A stretch of DNA of 64,000 nucleotides from Bog-473 sp963781955 (GCA_963781955.1 CAWAHU010000003.1:124001-188000); one strand, 5' to 3'; shown: positions 25,096 to 34,411, counted from the first letter of the stretch. Made by a program: numbers and translations. The notes: a model not told the origin generated them from the sequence alone.

Positions 25096-25832
25096 CGGCG
25101 CACACGGCGCTGGAACTCGACCACCGCCTCGTAGAGGTGCCGCCGGCGCATGTCGGGCCAGAGGATCTCTGGGAACACCAACTCGCTGTAGGCGATCTCC
25201 CACAGCAGGAAGTTCGAGATCCTGGTCTCGCCCGACGTCCGGATCACCAGGTCCGGGTCGGGCATGTCGGGGAAGTAGAGGTGCCGGCGGATGGCCTTCT
25301 CGTCGATCTTGTGGGCCGGCGTGCCCTCGGCCACCAGCGCGCGCACTGCGTCGACGATCTCCGCCCGGCCGCCGTAGTTGAAGGCCATGGTCATCACCAT
25401 GCGCGAGTTGCCCTTGGTCAGCTCGACCGACTCGTCCATGCGACGCAGCACCCGGCGGGGCACCCGCCAGTCGCGCCGCCCGGCGAAGCGGATCTGCACG
25501 CCCTTGTCGTTCAGCTCGTCGCGGCGGCGTATGAGCAGTGACTGGTTGAAGTTCATGAGGTACCGCACCTCGTCAGGCGGCCGCCGCCAGTTCTCGGTGG
25601 AGAAGGCATAGAGCGTGATCCACTTGACACCGATCTCCAGCGCGCCGTTGACCACGTCGAGCAGCGCCGCCTCGCCCGCAGCGTGCCCCTCGGTCCGCGG
25701 CAGGCCTCGAGCGTTGGCCCACCGCCCGTTGCCGTCCATCACGCAGCCGACGTGGACAGGCACCCGGTCCCGGTCGAGTTCGGCCGGGACCGGGTCCGGC
25801 GGGCCGTCGATGTCGTGGGCCGTCGAGGTCAC
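25077..25832 (-). CDS. uppS: Isoprenyl transferase (undecaprenyl diphosphate synthase family)
   Basis: A 251-residue cis-prenyltransferase that extends farnesyl diphosphate with isopentenyl diphosphate to make the lipid carrier for cell-wall synthesis. Conserved parts are HVGCVMDGNGRWANARGLPRTEGH (catalytic Asp and P-loop), TLYAFSTENWRRP, FNYGGRAEI and the C-terminal PDPDLVIRTSGETRISNFLLWE. The start is GTG 25832, 6 nt after a TAGCTT -10 box, suggesting a leaderless transcript. The C-terminal end lies within a tandem repeat array. It is apparently monocistronic. Confidence 0.93.
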   Translation of the reverse strand: MTSTAHDIDGPPDPVPAELDRDRVPVHVGCVMDGNGRWANARGLPRTEGHAAGEAALLDVVNGALEIGVKWITLYAFSTENWRRPPDEVRYLMNFNQSLLIRRRDELNDKGVQIRFAGRRDWRVPRRVLRRMDESVELTKGNSRMVMTMAFNYGGRAEIVDAVRALVAEGTPAHKIDEKAIRRHLYFPDMPDPDLVIRTSGETRISNFLLWEIAYSELVFPEILWPDMRRRHLYEAVVEFQRRVRRFGTVG

Positions 25833-25968
25833 ATGCCGAAGCTAGCCCCTCGTCCGGAACCTGCCGTGCGTCCCTCACCGTGTGATCCAGCTGCGAGAGG
25901 ATGACTCGGCGATCACCTGTGTGAGAGCCTTTCCACCCACCTGCAGCGGAGTTCAAGAGGAGAGGACG

Positions 25969-26640
25969 ATGTCAGAGAACCACGCCATGCCCCGACCCGA
26001 CGTGAGCGACATGTACGCGGTCCACGGAGTGTTCCGGGACACCTTGGGTGCGGCCCCCGAACTCGTCGGAGGAATCGCGCCCGGTGACGGGGAGCGGGTG
26101 GGGTTGATCACCAACTACTACGAGAACGTCCTCTACTTCTTGGAGTCGCACCACGGCGGCGAGGAGGAGCTCGTCTTCCCGCTCCTCCGGGAGCGCTGCG
26201 CAGGGGAGAGCGCCCTGGTCGAGCGCATGGCCGAGCAACACGAGGAGGCCCTGAGGTTGTTGCAGGAAGCCCGGGTGGCGCTCGACGCGTGGCCGGCGGG
26301 CGACCAGGGGGCCCAGCAGGCGGCACAGGACGCTTTGGCGGCGCTGCACGCGCAGCTCGAGACCCACCTCGGAGACGAGGAGTCGCAGATCCTGCCCCTG
26401 GCCGAGGCCAACCTCTCCCCCGAGGAGTGGGGGGCCCTACCCGGGCACGGCCTCGCCAACTTCCATGGCGACAAGATCTGGCTCATCCTGGGTCTGATCC
26501 GAGAGCGGATGAACGACGAGCAGCGTGCCGCGATGTTGGCGCACATGCCGCCTCCCGCCCTCGACATGTGGACGGGGTTCGGCGAGCAGGCTTTCAAGGA
26601 CTACTCGTCGGTCGTGGTGGTGGAGGTCGCCGGCCGCTGA
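25969..26640 (+). CDS. Hemerythrin-domain protein
   Basis: A 223-residue protein with the hemerythrin four-helix pattern. The iron-ligand candidates are His in AVHGVFRDTL, HHGGEEELVFPLL, AEQHEEALRLL and LETHLGDEESQILPLAE. The family binds a di-iron centre and senses or stores oxygen or nitric oxide, or repairs Fe-S centres. The ATG at 25969 has a GAGGAGAGG ribosome site. An additional C-terminal part (GHGLANFHGDKIWLILGLIRERM) is common in actinobacterial members. No partner gene is adjacent. Confidence 0.85.
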   Translation: MSENHAMPRPDVSDMYAVHGVFRDTLGAAPELVGGIAPGDGERVGLITNYYENVLYFLESHHGGEEELVFPLLRERCAGESALVERMAEQHEEALRLLQEARVALDAWPAGDQGAQQAAQDALAALHAQLETHLGDEESQILPLAEANLSPEEWGALPGHGLANFHGDKIWLILGLIRERMNDEQRAAMLAHMPPPALDMWTGFGEQAFKDYSSVVVVEVAGR

Positions 26641-26711
26641 CCCCCGGCATTCCTCGGGCACTTCTACGAGCCACACCGACGCGGTCACGCCCCGGCGGTA
26701 GCGTCGGCGTG

Positions 26712-28871
26712 ATGGTGGAGTGGGACGGGGAGGCTCTCCCCGGGCCCGATGATCTCGAGGATCTCGCTGACTTCGACGAGTTCGAGGCCGACGACGCCGG
26801 CAGACCGAGCGCCGGGTCGGCGGCCCAGGCACGTCGTGCGGGTGATGACGGGGTCGCGGGCCTGGAGAAGATCACGGCGGAGATGGCCGGTGGCGAGCAC
26901 CGTCCCGAGCAGGAGGAGATGTGCCGCGCCGTCGGCGAGGCGTTCGTGACCGGGATCCACCTGGTGGTCCAGGCGGGGACCGGGACAGGCAAATCACTGG
27001 CCTACCTGGTCCCCGCTGCTCTGAGCGGTCGGAAGGTGGTGGTGGCCACCGCCACCAAGGCGCTCCAGGACCAGCTGGCAGGCAAGGACCTGCCCCTGGT
27101 GGAGGCCGCCCTCGGACTCGGGGCGCCCCTCGACTTCGCTGTGCTCAAGGGGCGCAGCAACTACGTCTGTCGCCAGCGGGTGTCCGAGGTGGGCGTCGGC
27201 GGGATCCAGGCGGAGCTCGGCGACCCGGGATCGCAGGGCCCTGACGGCGGCCCGGATCGCCCGGAAGCCGTGCCCGGCCGATCGGGTGCCGACGATGACC
27301 AGGCCGCCGGGGCGCCCCCCGAGGGCATGGTCGAAGAGGTGCGGCGCCTCATCGCCTGGTCCCAAACCACCGACAGCGGTGACCGGGCCGACCTGACCTT
27401 CGAGCCCTCCGAGCGGGCCTGGGGCATGTTGAGCGTCGGGCCGAGAGAGTGCCCGGGCGCGTTCAACTGCCCCTCAGGCGGGCAGTGTTTCGCCGAGGCG
27501 GCACGGGACCGCGCAGCCTCGGCGGACATCGTCGTGGTCAACACCCACCTCTACGGTGCGCACCTGGCCAGCGGTGGTGCCGTGCTGCCCGAGCACGACG
27601 TGGTCGTCTTCGACGAGGCGCACGAGCTCGAGGAGGTCATGACGGCCAGCCTTGGCGTCGAGCTCACACCCGGTCGCTTCCGGGCCCTGGCGACGGCGGC
27701 CCGGCCGCTCGTCGAGCCGAAGGACGCCGACGTGCTCGAGTCCCTGGCCGGCGTGGGCGAGCAACTGGGCGTGTTGCTGCGCGACCTGGTGGGCACCCGC
27801 GTGCTGGACGGCGCGGGTGCGGCGGCGGGCGGGCGTGAGCTGGCCGAGCTGCTCGACCGTGGCGCCGAGCTCAGCCGGCGCGCCGTCGACGCGCTGCGGC
27901 GCGGGGGCGCGCAGCGGTCCTTCCTGTCCGAGGGCAGTGGTGGCGCCGACCCGGACCGGGCCAGCCGCAAGACCCGAGCCCTGCAGGCGGCCACGCACCT
28001 GGCCGACGACCTCCACCGGCTGGTGTCGCGCACCGACGGCGAGGTGGCATGGGTCGACGGCACCCGCCGCAGCTCGAGACTGCGCCTCTCGCCTATCGAC
28101 GTGGGACCCGCCCTGGCGAGCTCGCTCTGGGGCGAGGTGACGTCGATCCTCACCAGTGCGACCATCCCACCCCTCCTGGTCCAACGAGTCGGCCTCGAGG
28201 ACTTCCCCACCGAGGAGCTCGACGTCGGAAGCCCCTTCGACTACCGGTCCCACGCCCTCCTCTACGTCGCCCGCCATCTCCCCGACCGCCGCTCGGCCGG
28301 CGCCGAGGAGGCCATCCACGAGGAGCTCGCCCGGCTGATCGAGGCGGCCGGTGGGCGCACGCTGGCCCTCTTCACGAGCCGCCGGGCCACGGAGTCGGCC
28401 GCCGAGGCGCTCGCCGAGGCGCTCCCCTACGCCCTGCTGCGCCAGGGCGACCTGCCCAAAGCCAAGCTCCTCGAGGAGTTCGCCCGCGACGAGACCTCCT
28501 GCCTCTTCGCCACGCTCGGGTTCTGGCAGGGTGTCGACGTCCCGGGCCGTGCCTTGTCGCTGGTCACCATCGACCGATTGCCCTTCCCGCGGCCCGACGA
28601 CCCGCTGCTGCAGGCCCGTCGCGATCGCGCCGGTGGGCGCGCCTTCTCCGTGGTCGACCTACCCCGTGCGGCCACGTTGCTCGCCCAGGGGGCGGGCCGC
28701 CTCATCCGCACGGCCGAGGACCGCGGCGTGGTCGCGGTGCTCGACCCCCGCCTGGCCACGGCGTCGTACCGGGGCGTGCTGCTCTCGACCCTTCCGCCGA
28801 TGCGCCGCAGTGTGGACATCGACGAGGTGGAGTCGTTCTTGCGACGGGCCCTCGAGGGGGACCCGGCGTAG
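26712..28871 (+). CDS. dinG: DinG/XPD-type ATP-dependent DNA helicase
   Basis: A 719-residue superfamily 2 helicase. It has Walker A QAGTGTGKSLAYLVP, motif Ia VVVATATKALQDQL and the DEAH box VVVFDEAHELEEV. Four cysteines of the Fe-S cluster are in NYVCRQR and ECPGAFNCPSGGQCF. Motif III is LTSATI, and the C-terminal motifs include LALFTSRRATESAAEALA, FWQGVDVPG and GAGRLIRTAEDRG. It unwinds DNA and R-loops in repair. The ATG at 26712 is 7 nt after a TAGCGT -10 box, suggesting a leaderless start, and is preferred to the long upstream frame that overlaps the hemerythrin gene. The acidic N-terminus (DLEDLADFDEFEADD) is unusual. Confidence 0.92.
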   Translation: MVEWDGEALPGPDDLEDLADFDEFEADDAGRPSAGSAAQARRAGDDGVAGLEKITAEMAGGEHRPEQEEMCRAVGEAFVTGIHLVVQAGTGTGKSLAYLVPAALSGRKVVVATATKALQDQLAGKDLPLVEAALGLGAPLDFAVLKGRSNYVCRQRVSEVGVGGIQAELGDPGSQGPDGGPDRPEAVPGRSGADDDQAAGAPPEGMVEEVRRLIAWSQTTDSGDRADLTFEPSERAWGMLSVGPRECPGAFNCPSGGQCFAEAARDRAASADIVVVNTHLYGAHLASGGAVLPEHDVVVFDEAHELEEVMTASLGVELTPGRFRALATAARPLVEPKDADVLESLAGVGEQLGVLLRDLVGTRVLDGAGAAAGGRELAELLDRGAELSRRAVDALRRGGAQRSFLSEGSGGADPDRASRKTRALQAATHLADDLHRLVSRTDGEVAWVDGTRRSSRLRLSPIDVGPALASSLWGEVTSILTSATIPPLLVQRVGLEDFPTEELDVGSPFDYRSHALLYVARHLPDRRSAGAEEAIHEELARLIEAAGGRTLALFTSRRATESAAEALAEALPYALLRQGDLPKAKLLEEFARDETSCLFATLGFWQGVDVPGRALSLVTIDRLPFPRPDDPLLQARRDRAGGRAFSVVDLPRAATLLAQGAGRLIRTAEDRGVVAVLDPRLATASYRGVLLSTLPPMRRSVDIDEVESFLRRALEGDPA

Positions 28872-28907
28872 CCCTGGGGTGGCGGACGGAGCGGGTGGAG
28901 GGGCCGG

Positions 28908-29315
28908 CTACTCGGCGAACTCGAACGAGAGGTTCCCCTCGGCGTCACGCCGGCCCTCGGTCGCCACTCGCATGATCCAGCGGCCCGCCACCTCGCGCAG
29001 GAGTTCCCGGTCGAGGCGGTACGCCCGCTTGTGGTCCCGGTCGTCACACTCGATCAGGCCCGCCTCGGTCAAGATCCGCAGGTGACGTGAGACTCCCTGC
29101 CAGGGGATGTCGAAGCGCCGCGCCACGTCGGTCGAGCGCATCCACCCGCCCAGGTCGTGCAGCGCGGCCAGGATGCCGCGCCGTGTCTCGTTGGCCAGCG
29201 CCTTGAACACAAGGTCGAGCGTCTCGGGATCGGCGACCTCCCGAAGGGTGGGCGGGTCGGTGCGGCCCACCCGGAAGGCGCCCTCGGTGCGGTCAGGCGG
29301 AGAGGCGGGGGTCAT
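28908..29315 (-). CDS. ArsR-family winged-helix transcriptional regulator
   Basis: A 135-residue winged-helix protein. The core LVFKALANETRRGILAALHDLGGWMRSTDVARRFDIPWQGVSRHLRILTEAGLI is the ArsR helix-turn-helix, with the recognition helix at GVSRHLRIL. No Cys metal site is visible, so it is probably not a classical metal sensor. The sequence upstream of its start holds a palindrome (TATAAAC...GTTTATA) that may be its own operator. The regulated target beyond itself is unknown. Confidence 0.88.
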   Translation of the reverse strand: MTPASPPDRTEGAFRVGRTDPPTLREVADPETLDLVFKALANETRRGILAALHDLGGWMRSTDVARRFDIPWQGVSRHLRILTEAGLIECDDRDHKRAYRLDRELLREVAGRWIMRVATEGRRDAEGNLSFEFAE

Positions 29316-29325
29316 CGGCGGGAAC

Positions 29326-29345
29326 TATAAACGGTTTTGTTTATA
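29326..29345. promoter_or_regulatory. Palindromic operator upstream of the ArsR gene
   Basis: TATAAAC (29326-29332) and GTTTATA (29339-29345) form a perfect inverted repeat with a 6-nt spacer. It begins 11 nt upstream of the ArsR start codon in an AT-rich island, and probably overlaps the promoter. Confidence 0.6.
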
Positions 29346-29414
29346 CCTCTCGAAACAGCCATCCCCCCCCGGCCTCCCTTTCATCGCCCCTGCCGGGCAG
29401 CGACACGGGAGCCC

Positions 29415-30323
29415 TCAGTAACCGAGCCGGTCGAGCATCTCGGAGCGGTTCTGCCAGCGCCGCTCGACGGTGACGTGGAGGTCGAGGAAGGCCCCTTCAG
29501 GCAAGGACTGGCGCACCGTCGTTCCCACCGCCTTGAGGACCTCGCCGCCCTTGCCGATCACGATGGCCTTCTGCGAGTCGCGCTCGACGATGATCTCGAC
29601 CCGGATGTGGGGCCACTCCCACTCGGTGACCCGGCAGGTGATCGAGTGCGGGAGCTCGTCCCGGGTGCGCGCCAGGAGCTGCTCGCGCACGAGCTCGGCC
29701 ACCCACAGCGCCTCGGGGGTGTCGGTGACCACGTCGGGTGGGAAGAACGGGGGGCCCTCGGGCAGGCGCGCCACCAGGTGGGAGCGGAGCTCGTCGACAC
29801 CCTTGCCGGCGCGGGCCGACACCGGGAAGAACTCCACGCCCGCTCCGGGGAGTCCGGCCGGGCCCGCGAGCGCGTCCACCACCTCTTGGGCCTGGACCAA
29901 CCGCTCGAGCACCTGCTCGCCCCGGGCCCGGTCGACCTTGTTGACCACGACCAGGAGCCCGATGCTGCTCTCGCTCGCCGCCACCTGGACCTGCCGGACG
30001 GCGCGCTCGAGCACCGTGCGGTCGCCCGGGCCGATGGCCGCTGTCGCGTCCACCACGGCCAGGATCATGTCGACGTCGCGCAGAGCGTCGGTGGCGGTCT
30101 CGTTGAGGCGCGAGCCGAGCGTGCTGCGGGGGCGGTGGATCCCCGGCGTGTCCACGAAGACGAGCTGCGCCTCGTCGCCCTGGTGGAGCACACCCAGTAT
30201 CCGGTGCCGGGTCGTGTTGGGTCGCGGCGACGTGATGGCCACCTTCGTCCCGACCATGGCGTTCACGAGGGTGGACTTGCCCACGTTGGGTCGGCCGACC
30301 ACGGCGACGAATCCGGAGCGCAC
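29415..30323 (-). CDS. era: GTPase Era
   Basis: A 302-residue GTPase that binds 16S rRNA and assists 30S maturation. It has G1 VVGRPNVGKSTL, G2 SPRPNTTRHRILG, G3 VDTPGIHRP, G4 VVNKVDR and G5 SARAGKG, and the C-terminal KH domain (VIGKGGEVLKAVGTTVR). The start is GTG 30323, 4 nt after the CorC-type gene stop. The longer frame up to 30521 overlaps that gene and is rejected. It ends the phoH-ybeY-corC-era run. Confidence 0.95.
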   Translation of the reverse strand: MRSGFVAVVGRPNVGKSTLVNAMVGTKVAITSPRPNTTRHRILGVLHQGDEAQLVFVDTPGIHRPRSTLGSRLNETATDALRDVDMILAVVDATAAIGPGDRTVLERAVRQVQVAASESSIGLLVVVNKVDRARGEQVLERLVQAQEVVDALAGPAGLPGAGVEFFPVSARAGKGVDELRSHLVARLPEGPPFFPPDVVTDTPEALWVAELVREQLLARTRDELPHSITCRVTEWEWPHIRVEIIVERDSQKAIVIGKGGEVLKAVGTTVRQSLPEGAFLDLHVTVERRWQNRSEMLDRLGY

Positions 30324-30327
30324 GGTG

Positions 30328-31683
30328 TCAGCTCCCGTTGTGCGTCGGGCCGCTCCCGCCGCCCGACGGCTCGCCGTCGGAGGCGGCGGCGCCCATCGGC
30401 TCGATCCGCACTCGTTCGATGCGCCGGCCCCGGACGTCGACCGCGGTGAGCCGGAAACCGTCCACCTCCACCGAGTCCCCCCGGTCCGGCACCCGGCCGA
30501 CGAGGTCCAGCATGAGGCCACCCACCGTGTCCCACGTGCCCTGCGGCAACTCGGAGCCGAGCAGCTCGTCGGCGTCGTCCACCGAGTAGAGGGCGCTCAC
30601 GAGCACCGAGCCGTCCTCGAAGCGCTCCACCGTCGGCCGCTCGACGTCGAACTCGTCGACGATGTCTCCTACGAGCTCCTCGAGGAGGTCCTCGAGCGTG
30701 ACGAGACCGGCGGTGCCCCCGTACTCGTCGACGACGATCGCCATGTGGAACTTCTCCTCCTGCATCTCGCGCAGGAGGTCGGAGACCTCCTTGGACTCGG
30801 GGATGAACTTGGCCGGCCGCATGCTTTCGCGCACGGCCTGCTCCGCTTTGCCGGCTCGCTCGTCGCGCACCATGTCCTTGGCGTAGGCGATCCCGATGAC
30901 GTCGTCGATGCCGTCCGCCTCCACCGGGATGCGGCTGTATCCGGCCCCGAGGGCCGCCTCGAGGGCGTCGCGCACCGTGGCGTCGGCCTCGACCGTGACC
31001 ATGTCGGGGCGCGGCGTCATCACCTCGCGCGCCACGGTGTCGCCAAAGTCGATGATCGAGTGGATGAAGGAGCGCTCCTCGTTCTCGATCACCTTCTCCT
31101 CGTGGGCCACGTCGGCCATCGCTTTCAGCTCAGAGTCGGTGATGTAGGAGTGGTGCATCCCTTCTTCGTCATCGGAGGAGACCCCGATGATCCGGTTGGC
31201 CAGGCCGATCAGGAGCGCCGAGAACCAGCGGATGGGCGGGAAGCGGATCAGGGTGCTCACGATCGGCGCGCTGAACAGGGCGGCACGCTCGGGGTGCTGC
31301 ACGGCCCAGTTCTTCGGCACGGCCTCGAAGAACACGAAGATGACGACCACTTCGAACACGATGCCCAGGAGCACGCCCAGGCCGCCGAAGAGGTCGACGG
31401 TGACGATGCCGACCAGAGTGGCCGACACGAGCTGGCAGATCAGGACGAGCAGCAGGATCGGGTTGAGGAACCGGGCCGGGTTCTCGACCAAGTTGGCCAA
31501 GGTCCTCGCGCCGCGCGCCTTGCGGTCCACCAGCGACTTGGCCTTGATCCGGTTCATCCGCACCAGGCCCGTCTCGGCCATGGCCAGGACGCCCGACCCG
31601 GCCAGGAGCAGTGCGATGATCACCACCAGCACGGCGTCCTCGGCCGTGAACCCGGTCGAGGCGAGCAGGAACGTGGGTGTCAC
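30328..31683 (-). CDS. HlyC/CorC-family CBS-domain membrane protein
   Basis: A 451-residue protein with an N-terminal CNNM/DUF21 membrane domain (about four helices, residues 15-150, with AMAETGLVRMN). A CBS pair follows (VMTPRPDMVTVEADATVRDALEAAL, GYSRIPV; FHMAIVVDEYGGTAGLVTLEDLLEELVGDI). The C-terminal CorC_HlyC domain lies near GTWDTVGGLMLDLVGRVP. The family is linked with magnesium and cobalt efflux. The start GTG 31683 overlaps the ybeY stop (GTGA). Its place between ybeY and era is the usual arrangement. Confidence 0.92.
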   Translation of the reverse strand: MTPTFLLASTGFTAEDAVLVVIIALLLAGSGVLAMAETGLVRMNRIKAKSLVDRKARGARTLANLVENPARFLNPILLLVLICQLVSATLVGIVTVDLFGGLGVLLGIVFEVVVIFVFFEAVPKNWAVQHPERAALFSAPIVSTLIRFPPIRWFSALLIGLANRIIGVSSDDEEGMHHSYITDSELKAMADVAHEEKVIENEERSFIHSIIDFGDTVAREVMTPRPDMVTVEADATVRDALEAALGAGYSRIPVEADGIDDVIGIAYAKDMVRDERAGKAEQAVRESMRPAKFIPESKEVSDLLREMQEEKFHMAIVVDEYGGTAGLVTLEDLLEELVGDIVDEFDVERPTVERFEDGSVLVSALYSVDDADELLGSELPQGTWDTVGGLMLDLVGRVPDRGDSVEVDGFRLTAVDVRGRRIERVRIEPMGAAASDGEPSGGGSGPTHNGS

Positions 31684-32189
31684 GTCCCCTGGCCGACGCG
31701 GTAGAAGCGCTGCAGCAGTTCCTGTTCGAGCGCCTCCATGCGCTCCGCCTCCGTGTCGTCCTCGTGGTCCATGCCGAGCAGGTGCAAGAGGCCGTGCACG
31801 ACCAGCAGGGCGATCTCGTCCTCGAACGACACCTCGTGCTCGAGCGCGTTGCGCGCCGCCACGGCCGGGCAGATCACCACGTCGCCGAGCAGTGTGAGCG
31901 CGCCGCCCTCCGCCGTGACCCCCGGGCCGGTGCCGCCGAAGTCGGGCGTGCGTCCGCTGGGGCCCGGTTCGTCCTCGATGGGGAACGACAGCACGTCGGT
32001 CGGTCCGCCCTTGTCCAGGAATTGCTGGTTGAGGGCGGCCATAGCCTCCTCTTCGACGAAGAGGAGCGACACCTCCGTCTCGGCCTTGACGCCGCGGGCG
32101 TCGAGGACCTGGCGGACCAGCTCCGCCCAGCGGGACAAGTCGACCGGGTGGGCCTGCTGCTCGTCCGCGGCGAACACGTCGATGCTCAC
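31680..32189 (-). CDS. ybeY: Endoribonuclease YbeY (rRNA maturation)
   Basis: A 169-residue metallo-endoribonuclease needed for 16S rRNA 3' end maturation and ribosome quality control. The zinc motif HGLLHLLGMDHEDD (H-x3-H-x5-H) is intact. Upstream lie VSLLFVEEEAMAALNQQFLDKGGPTDVLSFP and LLGDVVICP, the other family markers. The GTG at 32189 falls 7 nt behind the phoH stop and is preferred. It overlaps the next gene by GTGA. Confidence 0.93.
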   Translation of the reverse strand: MSIDVFAADEQQAHPVDLSRWAELVRQVLDARGVKAETEVSLLFVEEEAMAALNQQFLDKGGPTDVLSFPIEDEPGPSGRTPDFGGTGPGVTAEGGALTLLGDVVICPAVAARNALEHEVSFEDEIALLVVHGLLHLLGMDHEDDTEAERMEALEQELLQRFYRVGQGT

Positions 32190-32196
32190 GTCGCGC

Positions 32197-33162
32197 TCAC
32201 TGGGCGGGACCCGGCCGCCCTTCTGCCACGTCGTAGGCGTCGACGATGTCGGCAACGATCTTGTGCCGCACCACGTCGCGCCGGGTCAGGTGGACGAATG
32301 CGATGTCGTCGATGGCGCCCAGGACGGGCTCGAGTCCCACCAGGCCGGACCGTCCGCCGGGCACGTCGATCTGTGTGACGTCACCGGTGACGACACACTT
32401 GGAGCCGAACCCGATGCGGGTCAGGAACATCTTCATCTGCTCGGGCGTGGTGTTCTGCGCCTCGTCGAGGATGATGAAGGAGTTGTTCAGCGTCCGTCCC
32501 CGCATGAAGGCGAGCGGCGCCACTTCGATCGTGCCCCGTTCGAGGAGCCGCTGCGCCCCGTCGGGCTCGAGCAGGTCGTAGAGAGCGTCGTAGAGCGGTC
32601 GCAGGTACGGGTCGACCTTGGCCATGAGGTCCCCGGGCAGGAATCCGAGCCGCTCACCGGCCTCGACGGCGGGTCGGGTCAAGATGATGCGCGACACCTG
32701 CCGTGACTGCAACGCGTGCACCGCCTGCGCCACGGCGAGGTACGACTTGCCGGTGCCGGCGGGGCCGATGCCGAACGTGATGATGTTGTGCGAGATCGCG
32801 TCGACGTAGCGCTTCTGGCCCGCCGTGTTGGGGCGCACCGTCTTGCCCCCGGCGGCGCGCACCACCTCCGAGCGCAGGACCTCGCTGGGGCGGATGTCCT
32901 CGCGGACCATGTCAATGGTGCGCGAGACCGTCGACGAGTCGAGGTGGCGGCCCGACTGCACCAGCAGGACGAGCTCGTCGAAGAGCCGCGTCACGACCTC
33001 GGCGGCTGGCCCCTCGGCCGAGATCCGGTTGCCCTGCACCACGATCTGCTCGTCGGGGAAGGCCCGCTCGATCTGGCGCAGGTGCTCGTCGCGGGTGCCG
33101 AGCAGCCCGGCCATCAGGTGGTTACCCGGGACGTAGCACTCGGCGCGCAAGGTCGTGGTCAT
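32197..33162 (-). CDS. phoH: PhoH-family ATPase
   Basis: A 321-residue PhoH-like ATPase with an N-terminal KH-like part (IVVQGNRISAEGP). The ATPase core has Walker A FGIGPAGTGKSYLAVA, RIILTRPAVEAGERLGFLPGDL, Walker B NSFIILDEAQNTTPEQMKMFLTRIGFGSK and the final TGDVTQIDVP. The family is associated with RNA metabolism and is regularly found with ybeY and era, as here. The biochemical role is not settled. Confidence 0.93.
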   Translation of the reverse strand: MTTTLRAECYVPGNHLMAGLLGTRDEHLRQIERAFPDEQIVVQGNRISAEGPAAEVVTRLFDELVLLVQSGRHLDSSTVSRTIDMVREDIRPSEVLRSEVVRAAGGKTVRPNTAGQKRYVDAISHNIITFGIGPAGTGKSYLAVAQAVHALQSRQVSRIILTRPAVEAGERLGFLPGDLMAKVDPYLRPLYDALYDLLEPDGAQRLLERGTIEVAPLAFMRGRTLNNSFIILDEAQNTTPEQMKMFLTRIGFGSKCVVTGDVTQIDVPGGRSGLVGLEPVLGAIDDIAFVHLTRRDVVRHKIVADIVDAYDVAEGRPGPAQ

Positions 33163-33169
33163 GGAGCGG

Positions 33170-33535
33170 TCATGTGATGGCGAAGTGCCCCTTGAGCGGC
33201 TGGCCTCCCAGCACGTGGAGGTGGAGGTGCGGGACGGAGTTCATGGCGTCGGGACCCACGTTGAAGATCAGGCGGTAGCCGCGGTCCGGCGCGGCCACGC
33301 CGGCGGCGTCGGCGACGTCACGGGCCGCCACGAGCATGTCGGCCAGGACCGGACCGTCCTCGGCGCTCACCACCGAGGCGTCGTCGATGTGGCGCCGGGG
33401 CACCACGAGGACATGGAGCGGGGCCGCCGGGTTGATGTCCTTGAAGGCGACCGTCGTCTCGGTCTCGTGGACGGTCTCCGACGGCACCTCACCCGACACG
33501 ATCCGGCAGAAGATGCAGTCCGCGGGGTCCGTCAT
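33170..33535 (-). CDS. HIT-family nucleotide hydrolase
   Basis: A 121-residue HIT protein of the HinT/PKCI branch. It has CIFCRIVSGEVPSETVHE, LVVPRRHIDDAS and the catalytic triad HLHLHVLGGQPLKG. These enzymes hydrolyse purine nucleoside phosphoramidates. The ATG at 33535 is chosen because homology begins there (TDPADCIFC). It stands 7 nt before phoH and probably leads the operon. Confidence 0.92.
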   Translation of the reverse strand: MTDPADCIFCRIVSGEVPSETVHETETTVAFKDINPAAPLHVLVVPRRHIDDASVVSAEDGPVLADMLVAARDVADAAGVAAPDRGYRLIFNVGPDAMNSVPHLHLHVLGGQPLKGHFAIT

Positions 33536-33643
33536 GCCCGGGGTCCGCCGGCCTTCCGCTCGTGCCAAGTCACTGGTCCGAATGTACCGGTCCGCGCACG
33601 CCCGCCGTGACCACGGGCACCGGTCCCGGTCCCGCCGCGCACC

Positions 33644-34411
33644 TCAGCGTTCTCCTGCCGCGGCAACCGTGCCCGTGCGCAGGGAGACCAGCAGGGCCGC
33701 CGCGGTGACCGCGGCCGTCTCGGCCCGCAGGACGCTGAGGCCGAAGCCCACCGTCGGGAGGCCCGCCGACAGCTCGTCGCTGCTCCAGCCCCCCTCGGGC
33801 CCCACCGCCACCACGTGCTGGTCCGGCGTCGGCCGGTCCCCGCTCAGCTGCGCCAGCACCACCTCGCCCGGCCCCCCGAGAGCGGGCAGGGCGGCGAACG
33901 GCAGCGTCTCGGTCACCTCGGGCAGCCAGACGCGCCGGCACTGGGCAGCGGCCTCGAAGGCCACCCGGCGCAGACGCTCGACCGTCGCCTGACCGCGGGC
34001 GCCGGTCCAGCGCACCACGCTCCGCTCCGTGCGCAGGGGCACGATGCGGTCGATGCCGAGCTCGGTGAGCTTCTGGACCACCCACTCGGGCCGTTCGCCC
34101 TTGACGGGCGCGAAGGCGATCGTCAGCGCCGGCTCGTCCCGCGCCTCGAACTGCACGGTCCCGTCCCCGCCCGGCCCCTCGGCACCGCGCAGCGGCTCCA
34201 TCATCGCCTCGCCCGTCCAGATCGCGCGCGCCCAGTGGCCCATCCCGTCGCCGGCGACGACCTCCTCGCCGCGACGGAGGCGCAGCACCCGTCCGAGGTG
34301 GTGCGCGTCCTCCGCGGAGAGCACGGGGTGTGCGGGGTCCTCCACGAAGACCTGGGCCGCCGCCGCCGCCCGCACCGAGATCCCGGGGTAGGCGGGACCG
34401 GCGCTAGCCAA
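33644..34411 (-). CDS. rsmE: 16S rRNA m3U1498 methyltransferase
   Basis: A 255-residue SPOUT-class methyltransferase. The N-terminal PUA-like region is HHLGRVLRLRRGEEVVAGDG. The SPOUT core keeps KLTELGIDRIVPLRTERSVV, RLRRVAFEAAAQCRR, VAVGPEGGWSSDEL and the C-terminal LSVLRAETAAVTAAAL. It methylates U1498 of 16S rRNA. The TTG at 34411 overlaps the dnaJ stop, so the gene is the third member of the hrcA-dnaJ-rsmE operon, a common arrangement. Confidence 0.93.
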   Translation of the reverse strand: MASAGPAYPGISVRAAAAAQVFVEDPAHPVLSAEDAHHLGRVLRLRRGEEVVAGDGMGHWARAIWTGEAMMEPLRGAEGPGGDGTVQFEARDEPALTIAFAPVKGERPEWVVQKLTELGIDRIVPLRTERSVVRWTGARGQATVERLRRVAFEAAAQCRRVWLPEVTETLPFAALPALGGPGEVVLAQLSGDRPTPDQHVVAVGPEGGWSSDELSAGLPTVGFGLSVLRAETAAVTAAALLVSLRTGTVAAAGER

